Shown here piece by piece: positions 18,094 to 26,860 of a stretch of 64,000 bases of DNA. Location: NCBI RefSeq assembly GCF_021491375.1, contig NZ_JAKEVY010000005.1:232920-296919 (forward strand). Direction: 5' to 3'. The notes beneath the pieces are model-generated. The model was given only the letters and a program-made list of their open reading frames with translations. It had not been told where the DNA came from and did not search any database. The stretch comes from Flavihumibacter fluminis. GTDB lineage: Bacteria; Bacteroidota; Bacteroidia; Chitinophagales; Chitinophagaceae. Each line of letters starts with the position of its first letter. The first letter of the stretch is position 1. Position numbers and translations under genes: made by a program.

Positions 18094-18387
18094 ATGCCTG
18101 CTGTATACCAGCGTAATAATCAATACTTTTAGAGCACATGAATCTGCGAATCCGGTAAAGCATATCGCAAGATTGAAATTATTTTATCCAACTGTATTGC
18201 ATTAAATCCTGATTTAGAAACAGCGGACTTTTATGGAAGTATCAAAGCTTCCTTAATGACAAAAGGAAAACCTATTCCTGAAAATGATATATGGATAGCT
18301 GCAATAGCAAAACAGTGGCAGCTTCCTTTATATACAAATGATAAGCATTTTAGTGAAGTAGATGGAGTATTTTTATTTGGTAAATAA
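18080..18387 (+). pseudogene. disrupted VapC-like PIN-domain toxin
   Basis: Two frames give the two ends of a PIN ribonuclease. From ATG 18080 the product reads MTGSKCLLYTSVIINTFRAHE, the PIN N-terminus but with Tyr where the first catalytic Asp of LLDTS belongs. It continues SANPVKHI and runs into a stop. After a frame change near 18165-18175 the C-terminal half continues as KIEIILSNCIALNPDLETAD, FYGSIKASLMTKGKPIPEND, IWIAAIAKQ, LPLYTNDKHF. The central ~30-40 residues that normally carry the second acidic residue (GELyyGA region) are absent. So it has a deletion, a frameshift and a lost catalytic residue. Its end overlaps the convergent TraB/GumN gene by 15 bases. Confidence 0.8.
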
Positions 18388-19260
18388 GTTTTTGCGGGAT
18401 ATAAGCTGAATGGTATACCCCTTCCTCCTAAAGTACTCCAGCAACCCACCTTCCTCTTCCAGTAGGTTATCTATGGAGGCAAGTACCAAATTACTATACT
18501 GGCTATTTCTTTCTATTTCACCTTTCCAATATAGCGTTCTTCGAGCGATCAACTGAACATATTCAGCAGGATGCGCTTTTATCTTTTCCCGTAAGCCCGC
18601 TTTCAGGCAAGCTGTATCCTGCTTAAGATAACAATCACTTCGTGCCTTTATCTCCTGCAAATAAACACTATCATTTCGCGTCAGTTGCACCAGCCAATCC
18701 GGCGGATACAATTTCGCCAATGCTTCAAATGCCCCCTGGGTTAAAGCAGGCTGATCCAGGTTGTAAATGCGTTTCCCTTTCTTCTCTGCCTCGCGCAACA
18801 AATACCTGTCAGGTTTGATATACTGCTCATTCCCATACCGGATCTGCTGATCCATCACAATCGGTATATAATAGCTGAGTTGTTTGAATACCCTTTTCTT
18901 AATTCCAAATCTGGAATGATAATAGGCATATACCCTGCCTGCTTCTTCCCGGCCGATAACATCTTCCAGTCGCTGTTGATTGGGATAAGACATAATTTTG
19001 ATTCTTTCCCTCGCATTTGCCAATTGACGCAGCCCTTTGTCTTCATAAAAGCTTTCTGTAAATACAAGTTCCACTTCATCAAGTAAGGAATCCAGCAAGG
19101 GAGTAAACTGAAACTGTTCCCGGGTTAATGGGCTGTAAGTACCGATGAGATAGGTGATTGTATCCCTACCCGGACTCACCACTTTATAAACTACCTGGCT
19201 CCTGCTTTTAATGGAAACGACCAGGGTACAAAAGAGCAGTATATTTTTTAACCAACCCAT
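18373..19260 (-). CDS. TraB/GumN family protein with degenerate motif
   Basis: 295-residue exported protein (signal peptide MGWLKNILLFCTLVVSIKS). The N-terminal motif TYLIGTYSPL occupies the place of the family's GTxH motif, and the C-terminal EEEGGLLEYFRRKGYTIQLI matches the typical G-x-GLxxLLxxxGY ending. TraB/GumN proteins are proposed metalloproteases using the two conserved motifs. Here the histidine of GTxH is absent and the C-terminal one reads LASIDNLL, so activity is doubtful. The ATG at 19260 is one base after the stop of the upstream gene, indicating a translationally coupled operon. Confidence 0.65.
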   Translation of the reverse strand: MGWLKNILLFCTLVVSIKSRSQVVYKVVSPGRDTITYLIGTYSPLTREQFQFTPLLDSLLDEVELVFTESFYEDKGLRQLANARERIKIMSYPNQQRLEDVIGREEAGRVYAYYHSRFGIKKRVFKQLSYYIPIVMDQQIRYGNEQYIKPDRYLLREAEKKGKRIYNLDQPALTQGAFEALAKLYPPDWLVQLTRNDSVYLQEIKARSDCYLKQDTACLKAGLREKIKAHPAEYVQLIARRTLYWKGEIERNSQYSNLVLASIDNLLEEEGGLLEYFRRKGYTIQLISRKNLFTK

Positions 19261-19261
19261 A

Positions 19262-19849
19262 TTATTTGTTATCGGGGTCAAGGTTGGGCAGCGTTTTTTT
19301 TGGGAAGCGTTTGTCTGTAATCAGACAATCTAAAGTGTATAAATCTATGTCAAGAAAATTTGCCATGATATGAATGGGAGTGCCTGTCATTTTGTAGTTC
19401 ATCCTCATTGCAAAGCGCTTTATAAAATTGCGCTCCCTTTTAATGAGTTTTTCCGGGTTTTTAACCAGGACTACCAAATAGCTGTTACTTCCCGAGTTAC
19501 TTATGTTTATTTTCCTGATTTCTTTCCAGGAAATGAAGCCTGCTGCTACACCACTGGTATTATCTGTCAATCCTTCATCGGAGAGAATTAGTCCTGCTTT
19601 TGTTTTGAAAATTTTGATCAGCATTACAAATGCCAGGAGTCCAAAAAACAATACTCCAGCTAGACCGATTATGAAAAAAATGAACTTGCCAACCAGCTGA
19701 TTTTTGGCAAGTAGCGCACTATTGATCATCCAGCCGCCTAGAAGAACAAAAACCATTGCACCCAATAGATAAAAACCAATCTTTATCTTTTTTAATGGAA
19801 TTTCAATTTCCTGGTTGTGCTTCACTTCCATCTGTTGTAAAGTATGCAT
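19262..19849 (-). CDS. STM3941-like membrane protein
   Basis: 195-residue protein with two hydrophobic segments at about 25-47 and 54-80, followed by a PH-like soluble domain (LILSDEGLTDNTSGVAAGFI; SWKEIRKINIS; YLVVLVKNPEKLI). This layout and the phrase SWKEI match proteins annotated as STM3941 family, of unknown function. It is the middle gene of a three-gene operon: 9 bases after the 19859 gene and 1 base before the TraB/GumN gene. Confidence 0.65.
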   Translation of the reverse strand: MHTLQQMEVKHNQEIEIPLKKIKIGFYLLGAMVFVLLGGWMINSALLAKNQLVGKFIFFIIGLAGVLFFGLLAFVMLIKIFKTKAGLILSDEGLTDNTSGVAAGFISWKEIRKINISNSGSNSYLVVLVKNPEKLIKRERNFIKRFAMRMNYKMTGTPIHIMANFLDIDLYTLDCLITDKRFPKKTLPNLDPDNK

Positions 19850-19858
19850 GTTGTAAAA

Positions 19859-20212
19859 TTAATGGATCCTTGCCTGGTAATGTTCCCATCCAATCAGGAA
19901 TACCAGCAACCCCGCTGCTACAAGAATAAACAGGATCATCAGAACAGGAAGGATTGACCCGAGAATTCTGTTTTTTTGAAAGAGCCGACTGTTGTAATAT
20001 GCCAGTGGTAGTAAATAAACGGGATAGGCATTGATGGCAAAAAAGAGCAGCACATTTGACCGGGTATCGCTATCAGGAGCATCAAACATAAAAATTGTAA
20101 GGAAGAAGACGAATGGCCATGCAATAATTGGAAGAACCAGGCAGAGATTGATCAGCCTGAACCAGTCGGGGAATTCCTTTGATAACAGTTGTTGGAAATA
20201 ACGCCTGATCAT
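19859..20212 (-). CDS. hypothetical membrane protein
   Basis: 117 residues with three hydrophobic segments at about 20-43, 55-73 and 83-109 and short polar loops; no family recognised. It is first in the operon with the STM3941-like and TraB/GumN genes. The ATG at 20212 follows ~220 bases without a gene before the next, divergent, start. Confidence 0.55.
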   Translation of the reverse strand: MIRRYFQQLLSKEFPDWFRLINLCLVLPIIAWPFVFFLTIFMFDAPDSDTRSNVLLFFAINAYPVYLLPLAYYNSRLFQKNRILGSILPVLMILFILVAAGLLVFLIGWEHYQARIH

Positions 20213-20433
20213 ATTTACTGTTTCGGCAGGTGCGATCTAAGGGGAATAGGTTGATTATTTTGGTCTCTATAAAAATAGTAAGCGTTTTGGACTGGATATT
20301 GAAATTTTTCCTTGTTAAATGATTGGTCTGCTTTTGACGGATAGGCTTACACATTTTGAGAATAAACCCCTGCCGCAATACCTAATTTTAATGCATCAGG
20401 AAAGTCCAGTATTTTTAAAGGAAAGCCGCTCCA

Positions 20434-21210
20434 ATGAAAAGAATACTGTTCTTAGTCCTGTTATGTAATTCAAACCTGCTTTTTTCCCAGGAAGCTAAAA
20501 AGCGATTAACCTTATCTGTTGCACCTGCTTTTCCTTTAGGCAAGTGGGCGGAAAAAGAGCAGCCAATTGAAACTGCCGGATATGCTTCATCCGGGCAATC
20601 TTTTCACCTACGCTATACCAATGATTTTTCAGCCAAATGGGGATGGTTCCTGATGTTAAAGAGCCAGCGGAATCAATTGAACGCGGATAAGTTGAGCAAC
20701 TATCACAATACGCATCCTTTTCCGATAGTGGGAATAGTGGTGGGACCCGGACCAACACCCCCGGCTGAAGTGAATATAGAGAATTGGTCGTTTAAGAAGA
20801 AAAACTGGATGACTGCTACGGCGATGGGAGGTTTCTACCGGATCATCCCTGCCGGAAAGCGATCTGTGTTTCTTCCGGAACTGGGACTTGGATTGATCTA
20901 CGCCAAACTGCCCGATTTTCTGGGCACTGCGCAGGATGGAAACCAACGCGCTTCACTTACCCGAAAAGGTAAACATGGAGTGGGATTGGCCTATTCAGTC
21001 GGACTGAATGCCCGGCATCACTTAAATGCGAAATACGATATCTTCAGCAGCCTGGCTTACTTTGGTTCTTCGGCAGTAAAATTCAATGATATCAGCACCA
21101 CCCGGTTTTATACAAATGGAACAATTGTGTCAGAAGCAGTAACTACAACGGATCACCAGCAGGTGTTTTCTTCACTGAATTTGTATATAGGAGTGGGGAT
21201 TAAATTATAG
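20434..21210 (+). CDS. outer-membrane beta-barrel-like protein, hypothetical
   Basis: 258-residue exported protein. Signal peptide MKRILFLVLLCNSNLLFSQ is followed by strand-rich sequence (LTLSVAPAFPLGKW; FHLRYTNDFSAKWGWFLML; FLPELGLGLIYAKL; GVGLAYSVGLNARHHLNAKY) and a final strand LNLYIGVGIKL. This is the pattern of Bacteroidota outer-membrane barrels of unknown substrate. Transcribed alone; no clear terminator follows. Confidence 0.6.
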   Translation: MKRILFLVLLCNSNLLFSQEAKKRLTLSVAPAFPLGKWAEKEQPIETAGYASSGQSFHLRYTNDFSAKWGWFLMLKSQRNQLNADKLSNYHNTHPFPIVGIVVGPGPTPPAEVNIENWSFKKKNWMTATAMGGFYRIIPAGKRSVFLPELGLGLIYAKLPDFLGTAQDGNQRASLTRKGKHGVGLAYSVGLNARHHLNAKYDIFSSLAYFGSSAVKFNDISTTRFYTNGTIVSEAVTTTDHQQVFSSLNLYIGVGIKL

Positions 21211-21248
21211 GTTGTGGAAAGGGGCCACTTTTATAGTTAAATGGCAGC

Positions 21249-21812
21249 CTATAGTAGCGTATGTAAATAATTCGCTGTATCAGTTAGTCCGGCCTTCCTT
21301 AACTGATTCAATACATCAAATTCATCCAGCTTAGGATTTTTTTTATTCAATACCATTTCTTTGAAAGCATTAATTGCTTGCGTTTGATTTAAATCTATTA
21401 TATCCGTCAGGAAATCATCTGCTGTTTTTACTGACAATCCAAATGATTGAAGATATGTTTCTGGAAAATGTTTAATGTTATTAGTGACAATTAAATTTGC
21501 ATTTGTTTTTATCGCTGCCGCTAAAACATGGCGGTCATCCTCATCAGGTAATTCTAAATGCGTTATCAGTCCTTTATAATTAGTAACAAGTGCATCCGGA
21601 AAAGCACTATTTGCTTTATTTATTCTTTTTTGTGCTTCTTCTTCAGAAATTCCTTTTTTAATCATAACTCTTCTCCACTCATCAAATATGTGTTCGCTCC
21701 ATTTTGGAGTGTAAAGGTCATAATAAGCAAACCAGAACAGAACATCTCTGATGATAACAGGATATACTACATTAGTATCAAGAACAACTATAAAACGGAC
21801 ACTATGAATCAT
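21249..21812 (-). CDS. PIN-domain toxin, VapC50-like
   Basis: 187-residue putative PIN ribonuclease. FIVVLDTNVVYPVIIRD near the N-terminus supplies the first catalytic Asp, HIFDEW the middle acidic region, and PDEDDRHVLAAAIKTNANLI plus VTNNIKHFP the C-terminal acidic cluster and TNN motif. The length, longer than typical 130-residue VapC, fits the VapC50-like group. The ATG at 21812 overlaps the antitoxin stop by 11 bases. Acting on RNA is the known activity of PIN toxins; the target here is unknown. Confidence 0.82.
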   Translation of the reverse strand: MIHSVRFIVVLDTNVVYPVIIRDVLFWFAYYDLYTPKWSEHIFDEWRRVMIKKGISEEEAQKRINKANSAFPDALVTNYKGLITHLELPDEDDRHVLAAAIKTNANLIVTNNIKHFPETYLQSFGLSVKTADDFLTDIIDLNQTQAINAFKEMVLNKKNPKLDEFDVLNQLRKAGLTDTANYLHTLL

Positions 21813-22257
21813 ACAACCCTGCTTCTTCGTCAGCATTCATAATATCGATGATATTTTGCTTCTGCTGCTCTTTCATTTGTTCTTTGAAGTTAATAATGTC
21901 ATCAAATTTGATTCTTCTATGCTTGCCCACTTTGGTGTAGGCTATCTTGCCTTCTTCCAGAAGTTTAACCAGATGCGGCCTGGAGCAACCTAGTATTTCA
22001 GCTGCGTACTGAGTGGTTACTTCTGTGGCAACGGGTACGATTGATATTAATTTTCCTTGCCCCATGGATTTTAAAATCTCACCCAAAAGCTTAATAGCAC
22101 TCAATGGGATTTTAATTTTTTCTCCTGTTTCTTCTATTTCGATTTCCGGCTGGTCGGAATTGATTTGTTCAATAACAGACGCTAAAGCACCATAGGACTC
22201 ACTCGCAACTTTCTGGTCTAGCTTTGATGGCTTTCTTATTTGTTCCACTAGTTTCAT
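21802..22257 (-). CDS. antitoxin with excisionase-type HTH, VapB50-like
   Basis: 151-residue protein. The C-terminal region TTQYAAEILGCSRPHLVKLL plus KVGKHRRIKFDDI (residues ~88-125) is a MerR/excisionase-type helix-turn-helix, as in VapB50-type antitoxins. The N-terminal ~80 residues are acidic. The first gene of a TA operon, it overlaps the toxin start by 11 bases. Autoregulation is likely: tandem 9-mers lie between the -33 and -7 boxes just upstream. Confidence 0.8.
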   Translation of the reverse strand: MKLVEQIRKPSKLDQKVASESYGALASVIEQINSDQPEIEIEETGEKIKIPLSAIKLLGEILKSMGQGKLISIVPVATEVTTQYAAEILGCSRPHLVKLLEEGKIAYTKVGKHRRIKFDDIINFKEQMKEQQKQNIIDIMNADEEAGLYDS

Positions 22258-22281
22258 GAGGTTCGTTTGTTTCTTATGTGC

Positions 22282-22313
22282 ACAACTTAAACGAAATAAA
22301 CGAAATATTCAAA
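22282..22313 (-). promoter_or_regulatory. promoter with tandem 9-mer operator for the VapBC50-like operon
   Basis: Read on the minus strand, TTTG (22310-22313) and TAAGTTGT (22282-22289) stand 20 bases apart like Bacteroidota -33/-7 boxes. The spacer is two perfect copies of ATTTCGTTT (22289-22306). A further TTCGTTTGTTTC on the plus strand at 22262-22273 is a partial inverted copy. This is a plausible binding site for the HTH antitoxin. Confidence 0.42.
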
Positions 22314-22396
22314 ATAATCGAAATGAAATTTGGCTATTTAACTAACGATTAATGAAAAGAGAATAAATAAGTAATTGAAAATCATTATTTTATCAT

Positions 22397-22960
22397 TTAT
22401 TGCTTTTGAAATTCCAGCGGCGGCCCAACGACTATCATTTCATGATCAGCAAATACTTTTGCTCCTTCTTCCGGAGTTGGCTGACCTTTGAATGTAGCGA
22501 GCTTTCTGAAATAGTCTTCCATTTTACCAGAAGGCTGGAACATAAAGAACATTTTCCCTCTTTCCGAGGTTTGAGCAAAGGTATGGGGTACTTTTCTCGG
22601 TAAAAAGATGGTGTCTCCCTTTGTGAGTTTATATAGTTCATCCCCAACCTTAAAGGTGTAATCGCCTTCAACGATAAAGAATATCTCATCCTGTTTAGGA
22701 TGTATATGTAAAGGTGGGCCACCCGGAACATTTCCAGTATATTCAAATAAGCTTAGTTGCCCGTCTGTGTCTTTTCCGGACACTTTGATGTCATTGGGGC
22801 TGGTACCACCAAAAAGTAAGGTTGTTTCCTTGAATCTGCTTTCATTGGCCTTTACAACAAAGCCATGATCGGTTCGGCTTTCCTGGAAATTCAAATCACG
22901 CCCAAATGCTATGGTAGGAATGGCTGCTGCCGTTGTGGCAATAAAATTTCTTCTTTGCAT
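22397..22960 (-). CDS. cupin-domain protein with Tat-like signal
   Basis: 187 residues. The N-terminus MQRRNFIATTAAAIPTIAFG has the twin-arginine pattern RRNFI and a short hydrophobic run, so export by Tat is likely. A single cupin barrel follows with motif 1 GGPPLHIHPKQDEIFFIVEG (two His and a Glu for metal binding) and motif 2 LPRKVPHTFAQTSERGKMFF (third His). Such proteins include quercetin-dioxygenase-like enzymes and non-enzymatic cupins; the substrate is unknown. It lies just downstream of the AraC-type regulator on the same strand. Confidence 0.82.
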   Translation of the reverse strand: MQRRNFIATTAAAIPTIAFGRDLNFQESRTDHGFVVKANESRFKETTLLFGGTSPNDIKVSGKDTDGQLSLFEYTGNVPGGPPLHIHPKQDEIFFIVEGDYTFKVGDELYKLTKGDTIFLPRKVPHTFAQTSERGKMFFMFQPSGKMEDYFRKLATFKGQPTPEEGAKVFADHEMIVVGPPLEFQKQ

Positions 22961-23033
22961 ATAGTAATAGTTGAGGTGTAATGCAAAGAAATATGGCCTA
23001 AGGGGCTGAATGGTGGTACAAACCCGACAAAAT

Positions 23034-23867
23034 TTAGTAGGTATCTGCTTCTCCGAACAAGCGCTCCGGAGCTTTGCTGTCTATTTCATGAAATTGGTTG
23101 GGGGAGAGTCCGGTTAAATCTTTGTAATCTCTTGCCAGATGTTGATAGTCGTAGTAGCCACAGGCAATGGCAATGGTAAACCAATCTAATTGGGGATTTT
23201 TATTTTTCATTCTGAAAGCATTTTCAAACCGCATCACTTTTAAAAAATATTTTGGTGAAACTCCCATCCGTAGTTTGAATTGTCTCTCAAATTGACGGGT
23301 CGACAGGTAGGATGATTTTGCTAATTCGTCAACTCCTGGAATAAAGTCTTTGGAAAATAGATTTGTACTGGCAATATCTATGGCATGAACAGCACAGGAA
23401 CGCCGTTTGTATTCATTGATCAAAAAGGCTTCTACTACCTGGATCATTTCAGAAAAACGCTTACAATCATTAATCTTATCATTTACATACCTGATTTCCT
23501 GGGAGAAAATAGTATGAGCATCGATATATTGATTGGTAAGTTGGTTGGAAGGTATTCCGGTCAGCTGAAACAAGCCGCCAGGTTTGAATACAACCTGGAG
23601 CAAGAGGAAATTATTACCTACAAAACGGTTGGTGACTTCTGTCTGCTGTCCAAATAATACAGTGGATAGATTTCCGGTTTTTGTTCCGGTATGTTGATAC
23701 TCCACCGTTTCACAATCTCTTGCATAGAAACTCAGGCAATGTTCGGGCCTGGGAGGATAGGCTTTTAAAGGAAGTGCTCCGTCTGATGTATAGTTGTAGT
23801 GTACCAGTCGGATAGTCCGAATGAATTCAGCAATAGTTAAACTGGGTTTATATTCCTGAAGTACCAT
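23034..23867 (-). CDS. AraC-family transcriptional regulator
   Basis: 277 residues. The N-terminal ~150 residues match the sensor region common in Bacteroidota AraC regulators (RPEHCLSFYARD; LLQVVFKPGGLFQLTGIPSN). The C-terminal ~100 residues hold two helix-turn-helices: VDELAKSSYLSTRQFERQFK with MGVSPKYFLKVMRFENAF, and DWFTIAIACGYYDYQHLARD with LTGLSPNQF. It likely controls nearby genes such as the cupin, 73 bases downstream. It lies 8 bases after the 23876 gene. Confidence 0.88.
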   Translation of the reverse strand: MVLQEYKPSLTIAEFIRTIRLVHYNYTSDGALPLKAYPPRPEHCLSFYARDCETVEYQHTGTKTGNLSTVLFGQQTEVTNRFVGNNFLLLQVVFKPGGLFQLTGIPSNQLTNQYIDAHTIFSQEIRYVNDKINDCKRFSEMIQVVEAFLINEYKRRSCAVHAIDIASTNLFSKDFIPGVDELAKSSYLSTRQFERQFKLRMGVSPKYFLKVMRFENAFRMKNKNPQLDWFTIAIACGYYDYQHLARDYKDLTGLSPNQFHEIDSKAPERLFGEADTY

Positions 23868-23875
23868 AATGGGAT

Positions 23876-24850
23876 TTAATTCTTTTCGGTCATGAGCTCC
23901 GTTAACCCCATAGGCGAAAGTACGTTTATATTTCCCGAAGCATCTGTCAAAACACTTATTTTGGTGAACTTTCCTTTATAATACCAAAAGTACTGGGTTG
24001 AAATCGGTTGGTCATGTTCCTGGTAATATTGTTCAACCAGCGATTTGGTGAACTGAATGAACTTTACAAAATCAACCGGTTTATTTTTAGTGATGGTGCA
24101 GATATTTACGAGCCCTTTATTTGGCATTGCAACAACAGATCCCCATTCACCGACAAGTTCGGGGGAGTTATTCCTTAGGTCCAATGCATAGCTAGCTGCA
24201 TAATTTTCTTCACCAATGAAACTCAATTCAATTTCAGATCCGTCCATTTCAAACATTTTGGTCAATTTTTCAACCGGGTGTTTGTTGATATTATCCTGAG
24301 CTATTTTGAAAACCGTTGCGGTATCCAGTTTCCAAACGTCAAACATTTTTTGTTGAACTGCAGTAAAAGCGCCTGGCAGATCCAGCATTAGAAGCGTGTA
24401 GGTTCCTTCCAGATCAATCTTCGCTACCAAATTGGAAACACCTCCAAACATGGCTACTGTTTTTTTTGGGTAAATCCTTAGGCTTAAGTATTTTTTGACA
24501 GATTCAAAATTATTCGGATCAATATTTTTCTGTTCGTCAAGGGATGAAAATATATTATTAAAATGCTCCTGGATAACCTCTTTCCACAATGATTTGTCTT
24601 GTACTGCCACACATTTTCCAATCAAATTGTGCAGATTAAATATCTCTCCTGTTTTAAGATGTACAGCCCCTTCTTTTACAAAATCAATACTGAATCGCTC
24701 TGCAATGGTGGGAACAACAATTTCGACTATTTTTTTATAATCACTTTTACTGATCACCTTTTCGTATCCTTCAGGGATATCATAGGAAATTTTCTGTGCG
24801 AAGGTTGACTGGGTTACGCTCAAAAAAAGTAGAAAGATTAGTAGTCTCAT
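23876..24850 (-). CDS. exported hypothetical protein (weak DUF1444/YtpQ resemblance)
   Basis: 324 residues with a clear signal peptide MRLLIFLLFLSVTQSTFAQ. The domain arrangement, with an N-terminal helical part, then LRIYPKKTVAMFGGVSNLVA and a C-terminal sheet (GLVNICTITKNKPVDFVKFI), reminds me of DUF1444 proteins, but I cannot confirm this. No catalytic motif is seen. It starts 6 bases after the end of the frame-disrupted TPR gene upstream. Confidence 0.5.
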   Translation of the reverse strand: MRLLIFLLFLSVTQSTFAQKISYDIPEGYEKVISKSDYKKIVEIVVPTIAERFSIDFVKEGAVHLKTGEIFNLHNLIGKCVAVQDKSLWKEVIQEHFNNIFSSLDEQKNIDPNNFESVKKYLSLRIYPKKTVAMFGGVSNLVAKIDLEGTYTLLMLDLPGAFTAVQQKMFDVWKLDTATVFKIAQDNINKHPVEKLTKMFEMDGSEIELSFIGEENYAASYALDLRNNSPELVGEWGSVVAMPNKGLVNICTITKNKPVDFVKFIQFTKSLVEQYYQEHDQPISTQYFWYYKGKFTKISVLTDASGNINVLSPMGLTELMTEKN

Positions 24851-24856
24851 AATAGT

Positions 24857-26688
24857 TTAATAAATTTCTTTTTTAGGTATTTTCAAATCAGTTAATCGAA
24901 TTAAATACTTAAGGCAATTGGTATATTGTTTATTCACGCTGCCTTGCCGCTCAGTAATTTTATATTTACCATTGATGTTAGCTTCCAATATCCAGTGGGA
25001 TCCATCCGATATATCACTTTTATCCATGACGAACATGGACCAGTAGTCGATTTTAGCCAACTTATTTTCAAATTTCCTCCATTGTCGTGAGCTAATATTT
25101 TTATGAAACAGCACACTTGGTTCGTACGTATCTGTTGACTCATCATGGTTTGATTTTTTCCAATAAATAGTAATACTTTCTTTTTTTTCTCCATTCGAAT
25201 AACTATGGGGGTATGAAATCTTCTTGCCCATATTAATCTATATGCAGATTCTTTGTACTCATTTGTGAATTTGGGCTCATTATGCCATTCTAATAAGGAT
25301 GAATAGTCCTTAATTCTGTTGGTTACTAATTTCAATTCCTCTAATAGGTTGATTGAATAATTAGTCGACCAATTCGTTATATCATTTAAGAAGAAGTCAA
25401 TCGGAAAATACAAGGTTGTATCTTGTGTTGTGCTATTTCTAAAGTCCCTGTCATTAATAAAAGCAGAATAGGTTTTGGCAGTGCTAGTATCAAATAGATA
25501 ATTAGACAGCTGGATTATCAGATATTTTAGGGTGGATAATTGTTTTTTGTCAATTTCGGTGCATCTAATCAATGAGCTTCGTGCAGCAAATGCAAAATGG
25601 GGATCCATTTTTTTCAGGAATAGGTTATAATAAGATTCTGCAATGACATAGTTAACCAAATAATTATTACTATCTAGCTTGAGTGCTTTTTTGTATAATA
25701 AAATTCTCGTGGTGTCTTCCAGACTGACATGGCGGTGCTTGAAATTGGCTAAGGTTATGTAAGCATTTATACTGTCTGGGTATCTGTCTAGTAATTTTCC
25801 AAAATAATCATGGCAGTAGCTATATTTTGAGCGCACCCTGCATGTTGAAATTAGTTTCCAGATTAGGTTCTCATTAAAGGGAAACATTATCAGGCTATCC
25901 CTTATTTCCTTGAATTCCTTTTCATAAACATTTTTTAGGGAATCAAGATATAATTTGTTTTTCTCTGAAAATATCTGTTCAATTTCCGCGTCATTATATT
26001 TAAACACTTCAGTTGTTAAAGTTCTATCATAAATACCTGCATATGTCAGAGTTCTTTCTTTATGAAGCTCAAAAATATCATCAATTGTATTTCCATACTT
26101 TGGAAAGGCTTTTCCGTTTTTGATTTTAAAAAAGAATTCAGGATAGGTCGTATCTATATCTTCCTGAGTTAATCCATTTACATTATAATATGATTCATTT
26201 GAGAATTTTATGTTTTCATACTTAGGAGGGTTTAATACAGTATGATCATGTAAATGATTTTTGATTATGCATGGGACTGCCCACTTATTATTTGCTGTTT
26301 TTAATACTTCATAATATAAATCCGCCCACAAATAATACGGAGAATTCAATGTGGTGTCCTTGATTGATATTACTAGATGCGTTCGATTGGGCTTGAATGT
26401 CGGATCATAAGCGGCTTGAATAACTTCAATTGTTATTGAATCAGGAATATAAGTACCACATACCCGTTCTATAATTTTATAAGTTGCTATAAACTTTGTA
26501 TTCTTTGTGCTTACATCTGCCGGAATAGTTTCTGTTTTCAATAACTCACCTATAAATACAAATAGTTTTTTTGGGGAATCTGGCTTTTCATCACAATCAG
26601 ATGTACTGATTTGACTTACACCGGTAAAATGGATACATAGCAGACCTATTAGTACGGCTACCAGTTTTACTTTATATGAAAATAGCAT
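24857..26688 (-). CDS. exported TPR-like protein split by a -1 frame change at an A8 tract
   Basis: Frame 1 from ATG 26688 encodes a signal peptide (MLFSYKVKLVAVLIGLLCIH) and a ~500-residue helical, TPR-like body ending ESAYRLIWARRFHTPIVIRM. After the minus-strand run GAGAAAAAAAAG (tract 25181-25188) frame 1 turns into sequence without protein character and stops at 24934. The other frame continues with a typical Bacteroidota C-terminal module: YEPSVLFHKN, SSRQWRKFENKL, DGSHWILEANINGKY, CLKYLIRLTDL, ending at 24857. A -1 shift at about residue 501 gives one 610-residue protein. It could be a real frameshift mutation, an assembly error or programmed slippage. A separate start at ATG 25231 would give a truncated module lacking its N-terminal strand. 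Confidence 0.6.
25180..25188 (-). other. A8 tract with slippery heptamer A AAA AAG
   Basis: On the minus strand the zero frame reads GAG AAA AAA AAG AAA. The heptamer A AAA AAG is in exactly the phase used by the E. coli dnaX -1 frameshift site. Slipping back one base joins the two conserved halves of the gene. The purine run GGAG just upstream is only weakly Shine-Dalgarno-like, and no strong downstream hairpin is obvious. Confidence 0.45.
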
Positions 26689-26690
26689 AA

Positions 26691-26822
26691 TTAATATCGA
26701 GTAACGACTTTCTCATCAATGAATTTGTATTCTAAGTACTGAAAAACTCTTGCTTTGTCTGGGATCAGTTCTGAATAATGATTTTTAGGAAGTCCTTTTT
26801 TGCTATAAAAGTTGCCTACAAC
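26691..26822 (-). pseudogene. C-terminal gene remnant
   Basis: A 43-codon stretch without Met reads as coherent protein (VVGNFYSKKGLPKNHYSEL, then PDKARVFQYLEYKFIDEKV, ending VTRY). Its stop sits 2 bases before the ATG of the split TPR gene, the spacing of an operon gene. In the same frame upstream there is a TAA at 26823-26825 and then STLARNRNRL, so an internal stop may have broken the gene. Family not recognised. Confidence 0.35.
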
Positions 26823-26860
26823 TTATAACCTATTTCTATTTCGTGCCAATGTAGAATAGT

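Noticed and set aside
20213..20433. Intergenic stretch between divergent genes
   Set aside because: I see no RNA gene, repeat or clear promoter boxes in it.
21211..21248. Terminator after the 20434 gene (GTGG-AAAGGGG-CCAC-TTTT)
   Set aside because: Only a 4-bp stem; too weak to call.
24934..25230. Two genuinely overlapping genes instead of one split gene
   Set aside because: The frame-1 tail after the A8 tract lacks protein character, while the other frame completes the family pattern begun before the tract.
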